Below are positions 16,227 to 25,900 of a stretch of DNA of 64,000 bases, piece by piece; the first letter of the stretch is position 1; each line of letters begins with the position of its first letter. This DNA comes from Kitasatospora aureofaciens (lineage in GTDB: Bacteria > Actinomycetota > Actinomycetes > Streptomycetales > Streptomycetaceae): the NCBI RefSeq assembly GCF_019192735.1, contig NZ_JAHTKP010000018.1:1-64000 (forward strand), given 5' to 3'. A program made the translations under genes and the position numbers. The notes under the pieces were generated by a model. The model was not told the origin of the DNA and ran no database searches. It worked only from the letters and a program-made list of their open reading frames with translations.

Positions 16227-18470
16227 TCAGCGGCCGATCACGCCGTTGACCGCACCGGTCTCGGTGCCCCAGACCTCTTCGTCCTCGGCCAGCCAGGTGG
16301 TGCGCTGACGGTCCTTCTCCCCCTGGCCGCCCATGCCGCCGCCCATGCCGCCCATCGGCGGCATCATCGGCATCCCGCCGCCGCTGGTGGCCACCGACCC
16401 GCCCCGCATCGCGGCCGCCTCCTCGGCGGCCAGCGCGGAGGCCTTCTGGCTCATCGCGGCCTCCTTCGCGGCGGCCGCCTCGGCCGCCGCCGCGGTGGCC
16501 GCCTTGCTGCCGGGAGCCATCCCGCTGTTCTCGATCGCCCCGGGGTTGAACCCGCTGCTGGTGCCGAGGATGCGCGGGCCGCTGCCGCCGCCGGAGGCCG
16601 TGGGAATCGAGGCTCCGCCGACGCCGGCTCCGCCGAACAGCCCCGGGTAGGCGCCGAACGAGACACCGTCCGAGGTGTGGCCGGAGCCGGAGCCGCTGCC
16701 GAAGCCACCGAGGTCCATGGTCCAGGGCGCGGAGTCGATGGGCGGCGGCCGCAGGCCCCCTCCGGTCCCGACGGTCGTGCCGCCACTGCCGGCCATCGAG
16801 TTCCAGGCGTGCCGGAGGTCGCTGGAGCGCTGGACGTAGTCGGAGATCGGCTTCTTGTCGGCGCCCAGCAGGGTGCCGTCCTCCGCGATCGAGCCGCCCT
16901 TCTCCAGCACGTACGGGTTGCCGTCCGAGTCGAGCACGGGCTTGCCGTCGGCGTCGACCACGGTGCCGTCCTCGCGGACGGTCGAGCCCTTGGGCACCTT
17001 GGCGTTGGGGCCGTAGATGCCGCCGCCGGTGCCCGGCGGCACGGATGAACCCTGGGGGACGACGATCGGCTTGCCGTCCTTGCCCAGCACTTCCTTGCCG
17101 TTGGCGTCGTACACCTTGCCGCCGGCGCCGATGTAGCCGCCGGGCGGCAGGAGGATCGGCTTCTTGTCCTTGTCGAGGAGGATGTTGCCGTTCTTGTCCC
17201 GGATCGGCGTCCCGGTGCCGCTCCCTCCGCCGCTGGTCCCGGAACCGGGAGGGCCGACGATCGGCGGCGGCGGCAGCGGAGGGGGCTTGCTCCCGGAGTG
17301 GCTTCCGCCCCCGCCACCGCCGGCGCCGAGGCTCTGGTTGCCGTCGCCGAGGCCGAGATCGCCCTTTCCCCCGGTTCCTCCGCCCCCTCCGCCGCCACCG
17401 GTTCCCGGCGGCGGGGAGCCCGAGTTGTTGGGGTCGGGAGCCGGTGTCGGGGGGAGTTTGATCCCCACCGGCAGGAGGCCGGGCCTGAGTTTGGCGATCA
17501 GCGGCGCGTACGCCGTTCCCAGGTCCGACAGGGCCCTGTCACCACCGGCGTCCAGCATGGTGTGGACCTTCTCGAGCCACCGCTTCTTGGCCGCCTTGTC
17601 GAGGTTGGTGAGGAAGCCGGCATTGTCGTTCTGCGGGTCTCCCAAGGGGGTGTTGTAGTCCCACGCTGTCCCCGTCCAGTAGAAAGGACGTTGCGCCATG
17701 GCCTCGGTGAGGACCTCCAGGATGCACTGGTAGGGGAATCCGACCGCGTACCAGGCGGCCTGCGTCTGGCTGACCGCGTTGATCGCGATCCCGATGCTCT
17801 GGGCCGCGTACTTGAGGTACGGGCCGTAGTTCGCCCCCTCCAACTGGTTGCGCAGCCCGTCGAGTTCGATCGCGTACCGTTCCAGGAGCGTCTTGAACTC
17901 CCCGGCCGCGTCCCCCTGCCAGCCGCTGTCCGGGCCGTCGATCTTGGCCGCCCAGTCACGGACGTCCTTCGCCTGGCCCTTCAGCCACGACACCACCGCG
18001 TCGATCCCCGTGGCGGCCGCCAGCAAGCTCCTGGGATCGATCGTGTCGTTCCCCTTCAGGGCGGCCTCGGCCCACTCCTTCGTGGTCGCGTCGCGCAGCG
18101 TGAGGTCCGGCCGGATCGGATCGAGGATCAACTCGGCCTGGTGGTTGAACTTGGACAGCGGCCCGTCGGTCTTGTTCCCCCACTTGTCGTAGTCGATGTG
18201 GACCGAGATCAGGAAGTGGGACGCTGTGGTCCCGTTGTAGAAGTTCATCGCCCACCAGACGTCTACCGGTTGGCCGGTGCCCGAGTACTGGGTGTTGTTG
18301 TTCTCCTTGCCGATGGTCGGGTCGTAGTACCCCGTCGGTGTGGTGAGCTCAACCTTCGAGATCCACGGGGTGGTCTGGTCACCGGCGACGTCCGTCCGCT
18401 TGGTGATCGTGACCGCGCCCGTCCCCTTGGGGTTGAACGCTGCGAGGGTGTCTTCCCAGGCGATGGGCAC
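16227..18470 (-). CDS. AAWKG-type T7SS-associated glycine-rich protein (747 aa)
   Basis: The N-terminal ~330 residues form a folded, partly helical domain with WXG-like features (DSGWQGDAAGEFKTLLERYA near residue 190), as in PPE/AAWKG-family proteins of streptomycete T7SS loci. From about residue 345 the chain is disordered and Gly/Pro/Ser-rich. Within it are several repeats of a DxNGK...DxDGKPI.. type (for example VVDADGKPVLDSDGNPYVL), which look like short beta or calcium-type hairpins. The C-terminus is Ala/Met/Gly-rich (GGGMPMMPPMGGMGGG). It lies between the small secreted proteins and the YbaB-like gene. Probable secreted or surface substrate; exact function unknown. Confidence 0.7.
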   Translation of the reverse strand: MPIAWEDTLAAFNPKGTGAVTITKRTDVAGDQTTPWISKVELTTPTGYYDPTIGKENNNTQYSGTGQPVDVWWAMNFYNGTTASHFLISVHIDYDKWGNKTDGPLSKFNHQAELILDPIRPDLTLRDATTKEWAEAALKGNDTIDPRSLLAAATGIDAVVSWLKGQAKDVRDWAAKIDGPDSGWQGDAAGEFKTLLERYAIELDGLRNQLEGANYGPYLKYAAQSIGIAINAVSQTQAAWYAVGFPYQCILEVLTEAMAQRPFYWTGTAWDYNTPLGDPQNDNAGFLTNLDKAAKKRWLEKVHTMLDAGGDRALSDLGTAYAPLIAKLRPGLLPVGIKLPPTPAPDPNNSGSPPPGTGGGGGGGGTGGKGDLGLGDGNQSLGAGGGGGGSHSGSKPPPLPPPPIVGPPGSGTSGGGSGTGTPIRDKNGNILLDKDKKPILLPPGGYIGAGGKVYDANGKEVLGKDGKPIVVPQGSSVPPGTGGGIYGPNAKVPKGSTVREDGTVVDADGKPVLDSDGNPYVLEKGGSIAEDGTLLGADKKPISDYVQRSSDLRHAWNSMAGSGGTTVGTGGGLRPPPIDSAPWTMDLGGFGSGSGSGHTSDGVSFGAYPGLFGGAGVGGASIPTASGGGSGPRILGTSSGFNPGAIENSGMAPGSKAATAAAAEAAAAKEAAMSQKASALAAEEAAAMRGGSVATSGGGMPMMPPMGGMGGGMGGQGEKDRQRTTWLAEDEEVWGTETGAVNGVIGR

Positions 18471-18524
18471 GGTGGTCTCCGGGAGGTGAGGATCGGGAAA
18501 CGGACACGGACGGGCTGCGGCGGG

Positions 18525-19016
18525 CTACTTCCCGCCGCCTCCCCCACCACCGCCGCCGCCACCGCCACCGCCCGCGGAGATGACGTCCTGCAGGATCTGC
18601 ATCATCTCGGCGGCCGTCAGGGCCTCCTCGTGGGCGGTGTCCATCTGGGACAGGAAGGTCAGGACGTCTCCGCGGGCCGTCTCCAGCTGGGCGTGGAACG
18701 TCGTGTAGTCGCCCGCCACGCTGCCGGCCAGCTTCTTGAACAGCCCCTGGAGGTTGGTGCCGCTGTCGAACGCGCCGGCTTTCAGCTCGGTGTAGTTGCT
18801 CTTGCTGGTCTCTCCGCCGTCGCCGCTGAACCCCAGCATGGTGGTGTAGCCGGGATCGTTCTCGAGTTGGGAGAGGTAGTACGGCAGGATCGTCTTGGCG
18901 AAGTAGTCCAGGTCGTCGTGGTTGACGCTGAGCGTGTGACCGCTGTCGGGCTTCGACGGCGCGGTTGGCGGGTTCGTCGGTCCCTCGATCGGCCCCGGGA
19001 GATCGGTCGTCGCCAT
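18525..19016 (-). CDS. Small T7SS-associated protein with poly-glycine tail (163 aa)
   Basis: A short Pro-rich start is followed by three or four predicted helices (LDYFAKTILPYYLSQLEND; VLTFLSQMDTAHEEALTAAEMM). The protein ends in 14 consecutive glycines and a lysine. Its ATG overlaps the stop codon of the preceding WXG100-like gene (TGATG), so translation is coupled. Helical content and neighbours suggest a WXG100-like secretion substrate or partner. The pure Gly tail may be a flexible tether or a replication-slippage tract; it carries no known motif. Confidence 0.7.
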   Translation of the reverse strand: MATTDLPGPIEGPTNPPTAPSKPDSGHTLSVNHDDLDYFAKTILPYYLSQLENDPGYTTMLGFSGDGGETSKSNYTELKAGAFDSGTNLQGLFKKLAGSVAGDYTTFHAQLETARGDVLTFLSQMDTAHEEALTAAEMMQILQDVISAGGGGGGGGGGGGGGK

Positions 19017-19303
19017 CAGCCGATGCCGGCGGCGGCGCGCTTGTCGGCGTCGCGCAGCAGGCCGTGCATGGTGCGCAGGACGTCGGCGCCATTGGTGATG
19101 TCGTCGTTCATGGCGCCGTTCTGGTTGGCCAGCGCCTGGTAGAAGGCGTTGGCCGCGGTGGCGAGGTCACCGCTCAGCTGACTCTCGGCGGTCTTGATGG
19201 CGGTCATGCAGTTGTCCATCGCGGTGTGCATGCCCTGGCCGGCCTGGGTCAGGGCGTCGGCGGCCTCGTCGATGTTGGCGTGGTTGAGCACGATGCTGGC
19301 CAT
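19016..19303 (-). CDS. WXG100/ESAT-6-like protein (95 aa)
   Basis: A 95-residue helical hairpin protein starting MASIVLNHANIDEAADAL with a small-residue turn near the middle (AESQLSGDLATAANAFYQAL). Length and helix-turn-helix layout match T7SS ESAT-6-like substrates, although the W of WXG is absent. It lies 52 bases after the next esx-type gene and overlaps the poly-Gly protein gene, forming a small operon directly below eccB. Confidence 0.75.
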   Translation of the reverse strand: MASIVLNHANIDEAADALTQAGQGMHTAMDNCMTAIKTAESQLSGDLATAANAFYQALANQNGAMNDDITNGADVLRTMHGLLRDADKRAAAGIG

Positions 19304-19355
19304 CAGGGGTCCTCTCGGTCGGGTCGTCGGGGGGCGGGTGGGACGGGGGGCAGGG

Positions 19356-19691
19356 TCAGGGGTTGAGGCCGTTGTAGATATCGGCGGAGGCGCCGCCCCA
19401 GCCGGCGCCGACGTCCAGGGCCTGGTCGTGGGCGTTGTTGACCTGGTGGTGTCCGGCGCCGAAGCTGCTGTGGAAGGTCTGGTAGGCGTTCTTGAGCTGC
19501 TGGTAGCGGTGCTGCCAGTCCTCGATCTTCTGCTGGTACTGGGTGCTGCAGGCGGCCTTGAAGTGCTGCTGGACCTCGCCGTTGACGTTCTCGACCTGCG
19601 TTGCGGCGCGCGTCATCGCGTCCATGTGGCTCTCCAGGGTCGCCAGGACCTTCTGGACGACCGTGTCGTCTGTCTGCAGGTTGGGTGCCAT
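19356..19691 (-). CDS. WXG100-family-like protein (111 aa)
   Basis: The start is taken at ATG 19691, which has a good AAAGGAAC ribosome site; an upstream in-frame ATG would add 15 residues without one. The protein is mostly helical (QKVLATLESHMDAMTRAATQ; a second helix through QKIEDWQHRYQQLKNAYQTF). Its C-terminus reads GAGWGGASADIYNGL, reminiscent of a WxG turn or a T7SS export tail. It is the first small gene after eccB and probably pairs with the 95-aa protein as a secreted heterodimer. Confidence 0.75.
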   Translation of the reverse strand: MAPNLQTDDTVVQKVLATLESHMDAMTRAATQVENVNGEVQQHFKAACSTQYQQKIEDWQHRYQQLKNAYQTFHSSFGAGHHQVNNAHDQALDVGAGWGGASADIYNGLNP

Positions 19692-19768
19692 GGTGGGTTC
19701 CTTTCCGTCGGCCCGGGCTTCGACTGCCGGGCTCATCTGAAGTCAACGGCGCTGCGGCCGCGGCCGGT

Positions 19769-21217
19769 TCACCTCGGGCAGGCGGGACCCGGCGGGTTCG
19801 GCGCGGAGGTCGCGGCGCCGGTGAGCGCGGCCGGGTCGAGGCTGGGGCCGGTGGGCAGCAGGGTCAGCAGCGGCTCGGGGACGCCCGCCGGGGCGACGGC
19901 GCCGTAGCCGAGCTGTTTGGCGACGGCGGGCGAGGCGAGCGGGTACTTCACCCCGGCGTCGGTGACCAGGTAGAGGGTGGTGCCGGCGCCCGCGGTGGAC
20001 AGGGCGCGCACCAGGGCGCCGCCGCCGGGGCGCACCGCGATGCTCTCGGCGGTGGCGCAGGCCGCCTCGACGCCGGGCTGGGCGCTGGGGGCGGGGCCCT
20101 GGACGGCGGTGTCATCGAGGAGGGTGACGGAGGTGGTCGGCGCGGGGTCGCCGGGGCGCAGGTCGGCGCAGACGTCGCGGCCCTGGGGGGCCGTCAGGAG
20201 TTCGGGCGGGGCGGTGGGCAGGGCGCCGGCGGTGGCGGCGGGCGCGGGGGGTGCGCTGTGGGCGGCGAGGTCGGCGGCGCCGAGGCCTGCGGGGGTGACG
20301 GCGGCGCCCTGGTAGGCGATCTGCTGGGTGCGGGGGTCGTTGCGCAGCAGTTCGAGGGCCATGGTGGTGAGCGGGGTGAGTCCGGCGCGGGTGAGCAGGT
20401 AGGGGTCGCCGCTGGGGCCGGTGAAGAGCTGTCCGATGCGGGTGGGGCGGGTGGCGAGGTCGGGGCCGGGGGTGCCGCGCTGGTCGACGTCGGGGGCGGC
20501 GAGGTCGGGGCCGGCGGGCAGGGCGTTGAGGAAGGCCTGGGTGACGGGCTGGGCGGTGGCGGCGGCCTGGCCGAGGGCCTGGCGGGCGCGGTTGGGGGTG
20601 TCCAGGCGCAGGCGGCGGCCGTGCCACAGCAGGTAGCCGGTGCCGTCGGGGGCGGTGACCAGGATGCCCTGGTTGTCGGTGAGGGCGGTGCCGTGGGTGG
20701 CGGGGTCGATGGTGAGGGCGAGTTGGGGTTGGCGGGCGCCGGAGGGGCCGGGGCGCAGGGTGGCGCAGGCGAGCCAGGGGGCGGTGGTGAGGCGGTCGGG
20801 TTCGGGCAGGCCGTCGGGGGCGCCGAGGATGCCGAGCGGGGCGCCGCGGGGGGTGTCGGCCAGGGAGCGCTGGCTGACCTGGTCGACGGTGAGCTGGTCG
20901 CCGGCGAGCAGGCGGGCGGTGGCCTCGTTGAGCAGGGGGTGGAGGGTGCCGTCGAGGTAGAGGTAGCGGGCGCCGTTCTCCTTGACCAGGACGAGGGTGC
21001 CGGGTTTCTTCCAGCCGGTGGCGCCGCCGGGGACGAGGACGCCGTAGACGGCGGCGATCAGGCAGGCGAGGACGGCGATGATGACGCCGGTGACGGTGCC
21101 GCGGGAGGTGCGCCCGGTGGGGGTGTCGGGGGCGTCGGGTTCGCCGCGGAGCATGCCGGTGGCGAGGCGGCCCATCACGAACAGGTGGGCCTGCACCTGG
21201 TCGCGCTTCGACTGCAT
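19769..21217 (-). CDS. eccB: Type VII secretion core protein EccB
   Basis: A 482-aa protein with the EccB layout: a cytosolic start MQSKRDQVQAHLFVMGRL, one membrane helix at about residues 42-64 (GTVTGVIIAVLACLIAAVYGVL), then a large extracytoplasmic domain that begins GWKKPGTLVLVKENGARYLYLDG. EccB is part of the inner-membrane T7SS complex with EccC, EccD and EccE. GAGGAG precedes the ATG. It is encoded just below eccD on the same strand. Confidence 0.93.
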   Translation of the reverse strand: MQSKRDQVQAHLFVMGRLATGMLRGEPDAPDTPTGRTSRGTVTGVIIAVLACLIAAVYGVLVPGGATGWKKPGTLVLVKENGARYLYLDGTLHPLLNEATARLLAGDQLTVDQVSQRSLADTPRGAPLGILGAPDGLPEPDRLTTAPWLACATLRPGPSGARQPQLALTIDPATHGTALTDNQGILVTAPDGTGYLLWHGRRLRLDTPNRARQALGQAAATAQPVTQAFLNALPAGPDLAAPDVDQRGTPGPDLATRPTRIGQLFTGPSGDPYLLTRAGLTPLTTMALELLRNDPRTQQIAYQGAAVTPAGLGAADLAAHSAPPAPAATAGALPTAPPELLTAPQGRDVCADLRPGDPAPTTSVTLLDDTAVQGPAPSAQPGVEAACATAESIAVRPGGGALVRALSTAGAGTTLYLVTDAGVKYPLASPAVAKQLGYGAVAPAGVPEPLLTLLPTGPSLDPAALTGAATSAPNPPGPACPR

Positions 21218-21341
21218 GGCGTGGTTCTCCTCGGTGGCGGGGCGTCGGGTGCGCTCGCGCGGGCGGGCGGCGGGGCGTCAGGTGGCTGCCCTGGCGGCCT
21301 GGTGACGGAGCGGCGGGTCTGCTGCTGGTGGTGGTGCGGGT

Positions 21342-22745
21342 TCAGCCGGCGATGGCGCGCAGCCCGTGGTAGGTGCCGGCGGCGGCGAGGGCGAGCGGGA
21401 GCACGGTGACGGCCGCGAGGGTGTGCAGCAGGTCGGCGGCGCGGCCCCAGTAGGGCAGCAGGCGCCGGCCCGGGATCGTCCAGGAGACGGTGGCCAGGAC
21501 GGCGGCGGTGACGAGCAGGGCGGCGAGCAGGGCGAGGCGTCCGACGGTGTCCCGGCCGAGGGCGAGGTGGACGGTGAGCAGGGCGGGGCCCAGGGCGCCG
21601 GGGACCAGGACGGCCAGGCGCTGGGGGATGCTGCCGATGCCGCGGGCGTGCAGCAGCAGCAGGAGGGACAGGGAGCAGGTCAGGGCGGTGGGGGCCCAGC
21701 CGTCCTGGTTGGTCAGGGTGGCCAGGCACAGGGCGAGGACGGGGGCGAGGGCGAGGTGGAAGGCCGTCAGGAAGCCGTCGGCGACGGCGCTGCGGGTGCG
21801 GACGGAGGCGGCCGGGACGGCTTCGATGCCTTCCTGCAGTTCCTCGGCGTTGCGGGGCAGGGCGGGCAGGCGCAGTCCGGACAGGCGGAAGCACAGGCCG
21901 GGCAGGAAGGCGGCGGTGGCCACCGGGACGACGGCGAGGGTGGCGGCGGTGGCGGGTGTGGTCAGTCCGGCGAGCAGCAGGGCGCCGGCGGCCGTGATGT
22001 GCAGGGCGAGCAGGACCAGGCCGAGGAAGAGCGGGGCGGAGCAGCCGACGGCGGCCATGGCGAGGACGGCGGCTCCGGCGCCGGCGCAGCCGCCGGCGAG
22101 CAGGCGTGCTCCGGTGGCGGAGGGTCCGGTGCCGGTGGTGAGCAGGGCGCCGGCCAGGGCGAAGTAGGGCACGGCGGTGGCGCCGAGGGCGGTGCCGGCG
22201 CCGGCGTCGCCGACGGCTCGGGAGGCGCTGAGGGCGCCGAGCAGCAGGAGCAGGGCGGTGACGGCGGCGGCTGCGGCGCGGGCGGTGGCGGGGCCGGGCA
22301 GCAGCAGGAGGGCGGCGCCGCCGGCCAGGGCGGTGACGGCCAGGGCGAGGGCGGTGTGGTGGGTGAGGGCGGGGCGCCAGGTGTCGGGGCGTTCGCGCAT
22401 GCCGGTGGCGAGGCCGTCGGCGAGGTCGTCGTAGTGGACCTCGGGCAGGGCTTCGCGGCGTGGGCGCAGGTGGAGTTCCTCGCCGTCGTGCAGGTCGAGG
22501 GCGTCGGCGCCGAGTTCCTCGTCCAGGGGTGGGTGTCCCAGGCGCTGGAGGATCCAGCCGTCGTGTTCGACGCCTTGTTCGTCCAGGTCGGCGCCGGCGT
22601 GGGCGAGGACGGCCGGCAGCAGGTCGGCCAGGGGGACGTCGGTGGGCACGGCGAGTTCGAACACCGCCTCGGGTGTGCGGAACCTCAGTCGGCACAGTCC
22701 GGCGACGGCGGCCCCGTTGGCACTCCCGTTCACGCTTCTCCTCAC
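21342..22745 (-). CDS. eccD: Type VII secretion membrane channel protein EccD
   Basis: A 467-aa protein with an N-terminal ubiquitin-like domain (residues ~15-100, including ELAVPTDVPLADLLPAVL and DGEELHLRPRREALPEVHYDDLADG). About eleven hydrophobic membrane segments rich in Ala/Leu/Val follow. That is the standard EccD architecture; EccD dimers form the membrane vestibule of the T7SS. It heads the minus-strand T7SS run and is transcribed away from eccC, from the shared region 22746-22950. Confidence 0.93.
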   Translation of the reverse strand: MRRSVNGSANGAAVAGLCRLRFRTPEAVFELAVPTDVPLADLLPAVLAHAGADLDEQGVEHDGWILQRLGHPPLDEELGADALDLHDGEELHLRPRREALPEVHYDDLADGLATGMRERPDTWRPALTHHTALALAVTALAGGAALLLLPGPATARAAAAAVTALLLLLGALSASRAVGDAGAGTALGATAVPYFALAGALLTTGTGPSATGARLLAGGCAGAGAAVLAMAAVGCSAPLFLGLVLLALHITAAGALLLAGLTTPATAATLAVVPVATAAFLPGLCFRLSGLRLPALPRNAEELQEGIEAVPAASVRTRSAVADGFLTAFHLALAPVLALCLATLTNQDGWAPTALTCSLSLLLLLHARGIGSIPQRLAVLVPGALGPALLTVHLALGRDTVGRLALLAALLVTAAVLATVSWTIPGRRLLPYWGRAADLLHTLAAVTVLPLALAAAGTYHGLRAIAG

Positions 22746-22950
22746 GTCCGTACGACCCCGGTGGGCCGTCCCTCTTGTGTGGGCGCCCCGCTTTCAGCCA
22801 CGGGCGGCGGGGGGTGGCGGGTTCACCTCGGTGCGCACGGATTCGGACCGGTGGTGAACCCGGGGCGGGGCGCCGTCCGTGGTCCTGGGCGGACGGCGCC
22901 CCGGACGGCGGGGCACCTGCTGCCGTCTTCCCGGTGCGAGGAGTCCTTCG
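22746..22950. promoter_or_regulatory. Divergent eccD/eccC control region with two inverted repeats
   Basis: This 205-base gap must hold the promoters for both T7SS arms. It contains gggttcacc/ggtgaaccc (22819-22827 and 22853-22861), and a perfect 13-base hairpin ggggcgccgtccg/cggacggcgcccc (22867-22879 and 22890-22902) whose right arm ends 48 bases before the eccC start. The first could be an operator; the second would form in the eccC leader. No clear -10/-35 pair was identified. Confidence 0.5.
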
Positions 22951-25900
22951 TTGAGTGTGGTGCTGGTCAACCGTCCGCCGCGACGCCCCGGCCCGGCGAT
23001 GCCCGACGGCGAGATCCAGTTGCAGGAGCCGCCGGTCCTGCCGGAGGCGCAGAGCGGCATGTCGAGCATGATCTCGATGGCGCCGATGGCGTTGAGCTCG
23101 CTGTCGATGGTGTTCATGTTCCTGCGTCCCGGCGACGGTGGCGGGGTGCTCAGTTACGTGGCGATGGGCATGATGGGGCTGTCCGCGGTGGGCATGCTGG
23201 TGACCCAGCTGATCCGCGGTTCCAGTGACCGCAAGCGGGAGTTGCGGGCCGAGCGGCGGGACTACCTGCGCTACCTGTCCCAGATCCGCCGGCAGGTGCG
23301 CGGGCACATCGTGCGTCAGCAGGAGGCGCTGGCCTGGCGTCATCCGGCGCCGGGGGCGGTGGCGTCGCTGGTGCGCACCTCGCGGCTGTGGGAGCGGCGC
23401 AGTGCGCACCCGGACTTCGGTGACGTGCGGATCGGGGTGGGGCACCAGCGGCTGGCGGTGCGGCTGGCGCCGTTGTCGACCAAGCCGGTGGAGGACCTGG
23501 AGCCGTTGTGCGCGCACGCGCTGCGCCGGTTCATCCACGCCTACGGCACGGTCGCCGACCAGCCGATCGCGGTGTACGTGCGCGGGTACGCCCAGGTGCT
23601 GCTGCGCGGTGACGACCGGGAGGCGGCGCGGGCGCTGGTGCGGGCGATGCTGGCGCAGCTGGCGCTGTTCCACGCGCCGGACGAGCTGCGGATCGCGGTG
23701 GTGGCCGACGCGGAGCACCGGGAGCGGTGGGAGTGGGCGAAGTGGCTGCCGCACGCGCTGCATCCGGTGGACAACGACGCGCTGGGGCCGGTGCGGCTGG
23801 TGGCGGGGTCGTTGATGGAGCTGGAGCAGGTGCTGGGGGCGGAGTTCGCGGGGCGCGGGCCGTGGGAGCCGGAGGCGCAGCCGGGCCGGGACGAGCCGTT
23901 CACGGTGATCGTGCTGGACGGGGTGCAGGCGTTGCCGGGCAGCCGGGCGGCGCTGGCCGGGTGGCGCAACGCGGTGCTGCTGGACCTGGGTGACACGCTG
24001 GAGTGGAAGCCGCTGCGGCACCGGCTGCGGCTGCGGATCGAGGACGGCCGGCTGGCGATGGTCGGCGCCGACCGCAACCACAACGACGAGGTCACCGACC
24101 TGGGCCGGCCCGACGCGCTGTCGCTGCCGGCCGCGCGCCGGCTGGCCGGTCTGATGGCCCCGTACCGGATCGGGGACCAGGTGGAGGCCGGGGAGCCGCT
24201 GGCGGGTGACTTCGACCTGGCGTCGCTGCTGGGCATCCGCGATCTGCACCGGCACGACGTGGCGGACAGCTGGGCGCGGCGCGGCATCGCCGACCGGCTG
24301 CGGGTGCCGCTGGGCATCGCCGGTGACGGCACGCCGGTCGAGCTCGACATCAAGGAGTCGGCGCAGGGCGGCATGGGCCCGCACGGGATGCTGATCGGCG
24401 CGACCGGGTCGGGCAAGTCGGAGCTGCTGCGGACCCTGGTGCTGGCGCTGGCGATGACGCACTCCTCCGAGGTGCTGAACTTCGTCCTGGTCGACTTCAA
24501 GGGCGGTGCGACGTTCCTGGGTCTGGACCGGCTGCCGCACACCTCGGCGGTGATCACCAACCTGGCCGACGAGGCCGCGCTGGTGGACCGGATGCGCGAC
24601 GCGCTGCACGGTGAGCTGGTGCGCCGCCAGGAGCTGCTGCGCTCGGCGGGCAACTACAGCTCGCTGCTGGACTACGAGACGGCCCGCGCGGGCGGCACGG
24701 CGCTGGAGCCGCTGCCGACGCTGTTCGTGGTGGTCGACGAGTTCAGCGAACTGCTCGCCGCGCACCGCGACTTCATGGACCTGTTCATCATGATCGGCCG
24801 GCTGGGCCGGTCGCTGGGCGTGCACCTGCTGCTGGCCTCGCAGCGCCTGGACGAGGGCCGGATGCACGCGCTGGAGTCGCACCTGTCGTACCGGATCGGT
24901 CTGCGGACCTTCTCCGCGATGGAGAGCCGGGGCGTGCTGGGGGTGCCCGACGCGTACCAGCTGCCCTCGCAGCCCGGCAACGGGTTCCTGCGCAGCGACA
25001 TCGCCACCCTGACCCGGTTCAAGGCCGCGTACGTCTCCGGGCCCTACCGGGCGCCGCGTCCGGCGGCGGTGCGCCAGCAGGCCGCGGCGGGGCAGGTCGC
25101 CGTCTACGGGACGGGGTACGTGGCGCCGCGTCAGCCCGTCGCGGTGCTGGAGGAGCCGGAGGCCGAGGAGGTGCAGGAGAGCCGCAGCCTGCTCGCCCTG
25201 GCGGCGGAGAAGCTCGTCGACGCGGGGCCGCCCGCCCACCAGGTGTGGCTGCCGCCGCTGGGCGTGCCGCCCACCCTGGACCAGTTGCTGCCGCCGCTGG
25301 CGGCGCACCCCGCGTACGGTCTGACCACCGAGACCGACGCGGGCCGGGGCACCCTGCAGGTCCCGGTCGGTGTCATCGACCGGCCCTTCCACCAGGTGCG
25401 CGACCTGCTCAGCGCCGACCTGTCCGGCGCCGGCGGCCACGTCGGCATCGCGGGCGGCCCGCAGAGCGGCAAGTCCACCCTGCTGCGCACCCTGATCACC
25501 GCCCTCGCGCTCACCCACACCCCGCGCGAAGTGCAGTTCTACTGCCTGGACTTCGGCGGCGGCACGCTCTCCTCGCTGCGCGGCCTGCCGCACATGGGCG
25601 GGGTCACCGGGCGGCACGACCCCGAGCGGGTGGTGCGCACGGTCGCGGAGGTCAACAGCATCCTCGCCCGGCGTGAGCTGCGCTTCGCCGAGCTCGGCAT
25701 CGACTCGGTGGCGGCCTTCCGGCGGGCGCTGGCCGCGGGCGAGCTGCCCGAGGAGGCGCACGGCGACGTCTTCCTGGTGGTCGACGGCTGGAACACCGTG
25801 CGCCAGGAGTTCGCCGACCTCGCGCCCGCGCTGACCCTGATCGCCCAGCGCGGCCTCAACTACGGCATCCACCTGATCGTCGGCACCACCCGCTGGGGCG

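Noticed and set aside
6772..16308. A 3178-codon plus-strand open frame
   Set aside because: Mirror frame of the giant toxin and its neighbours; codon bias, motifs and ribosome sites all support the minus strand.
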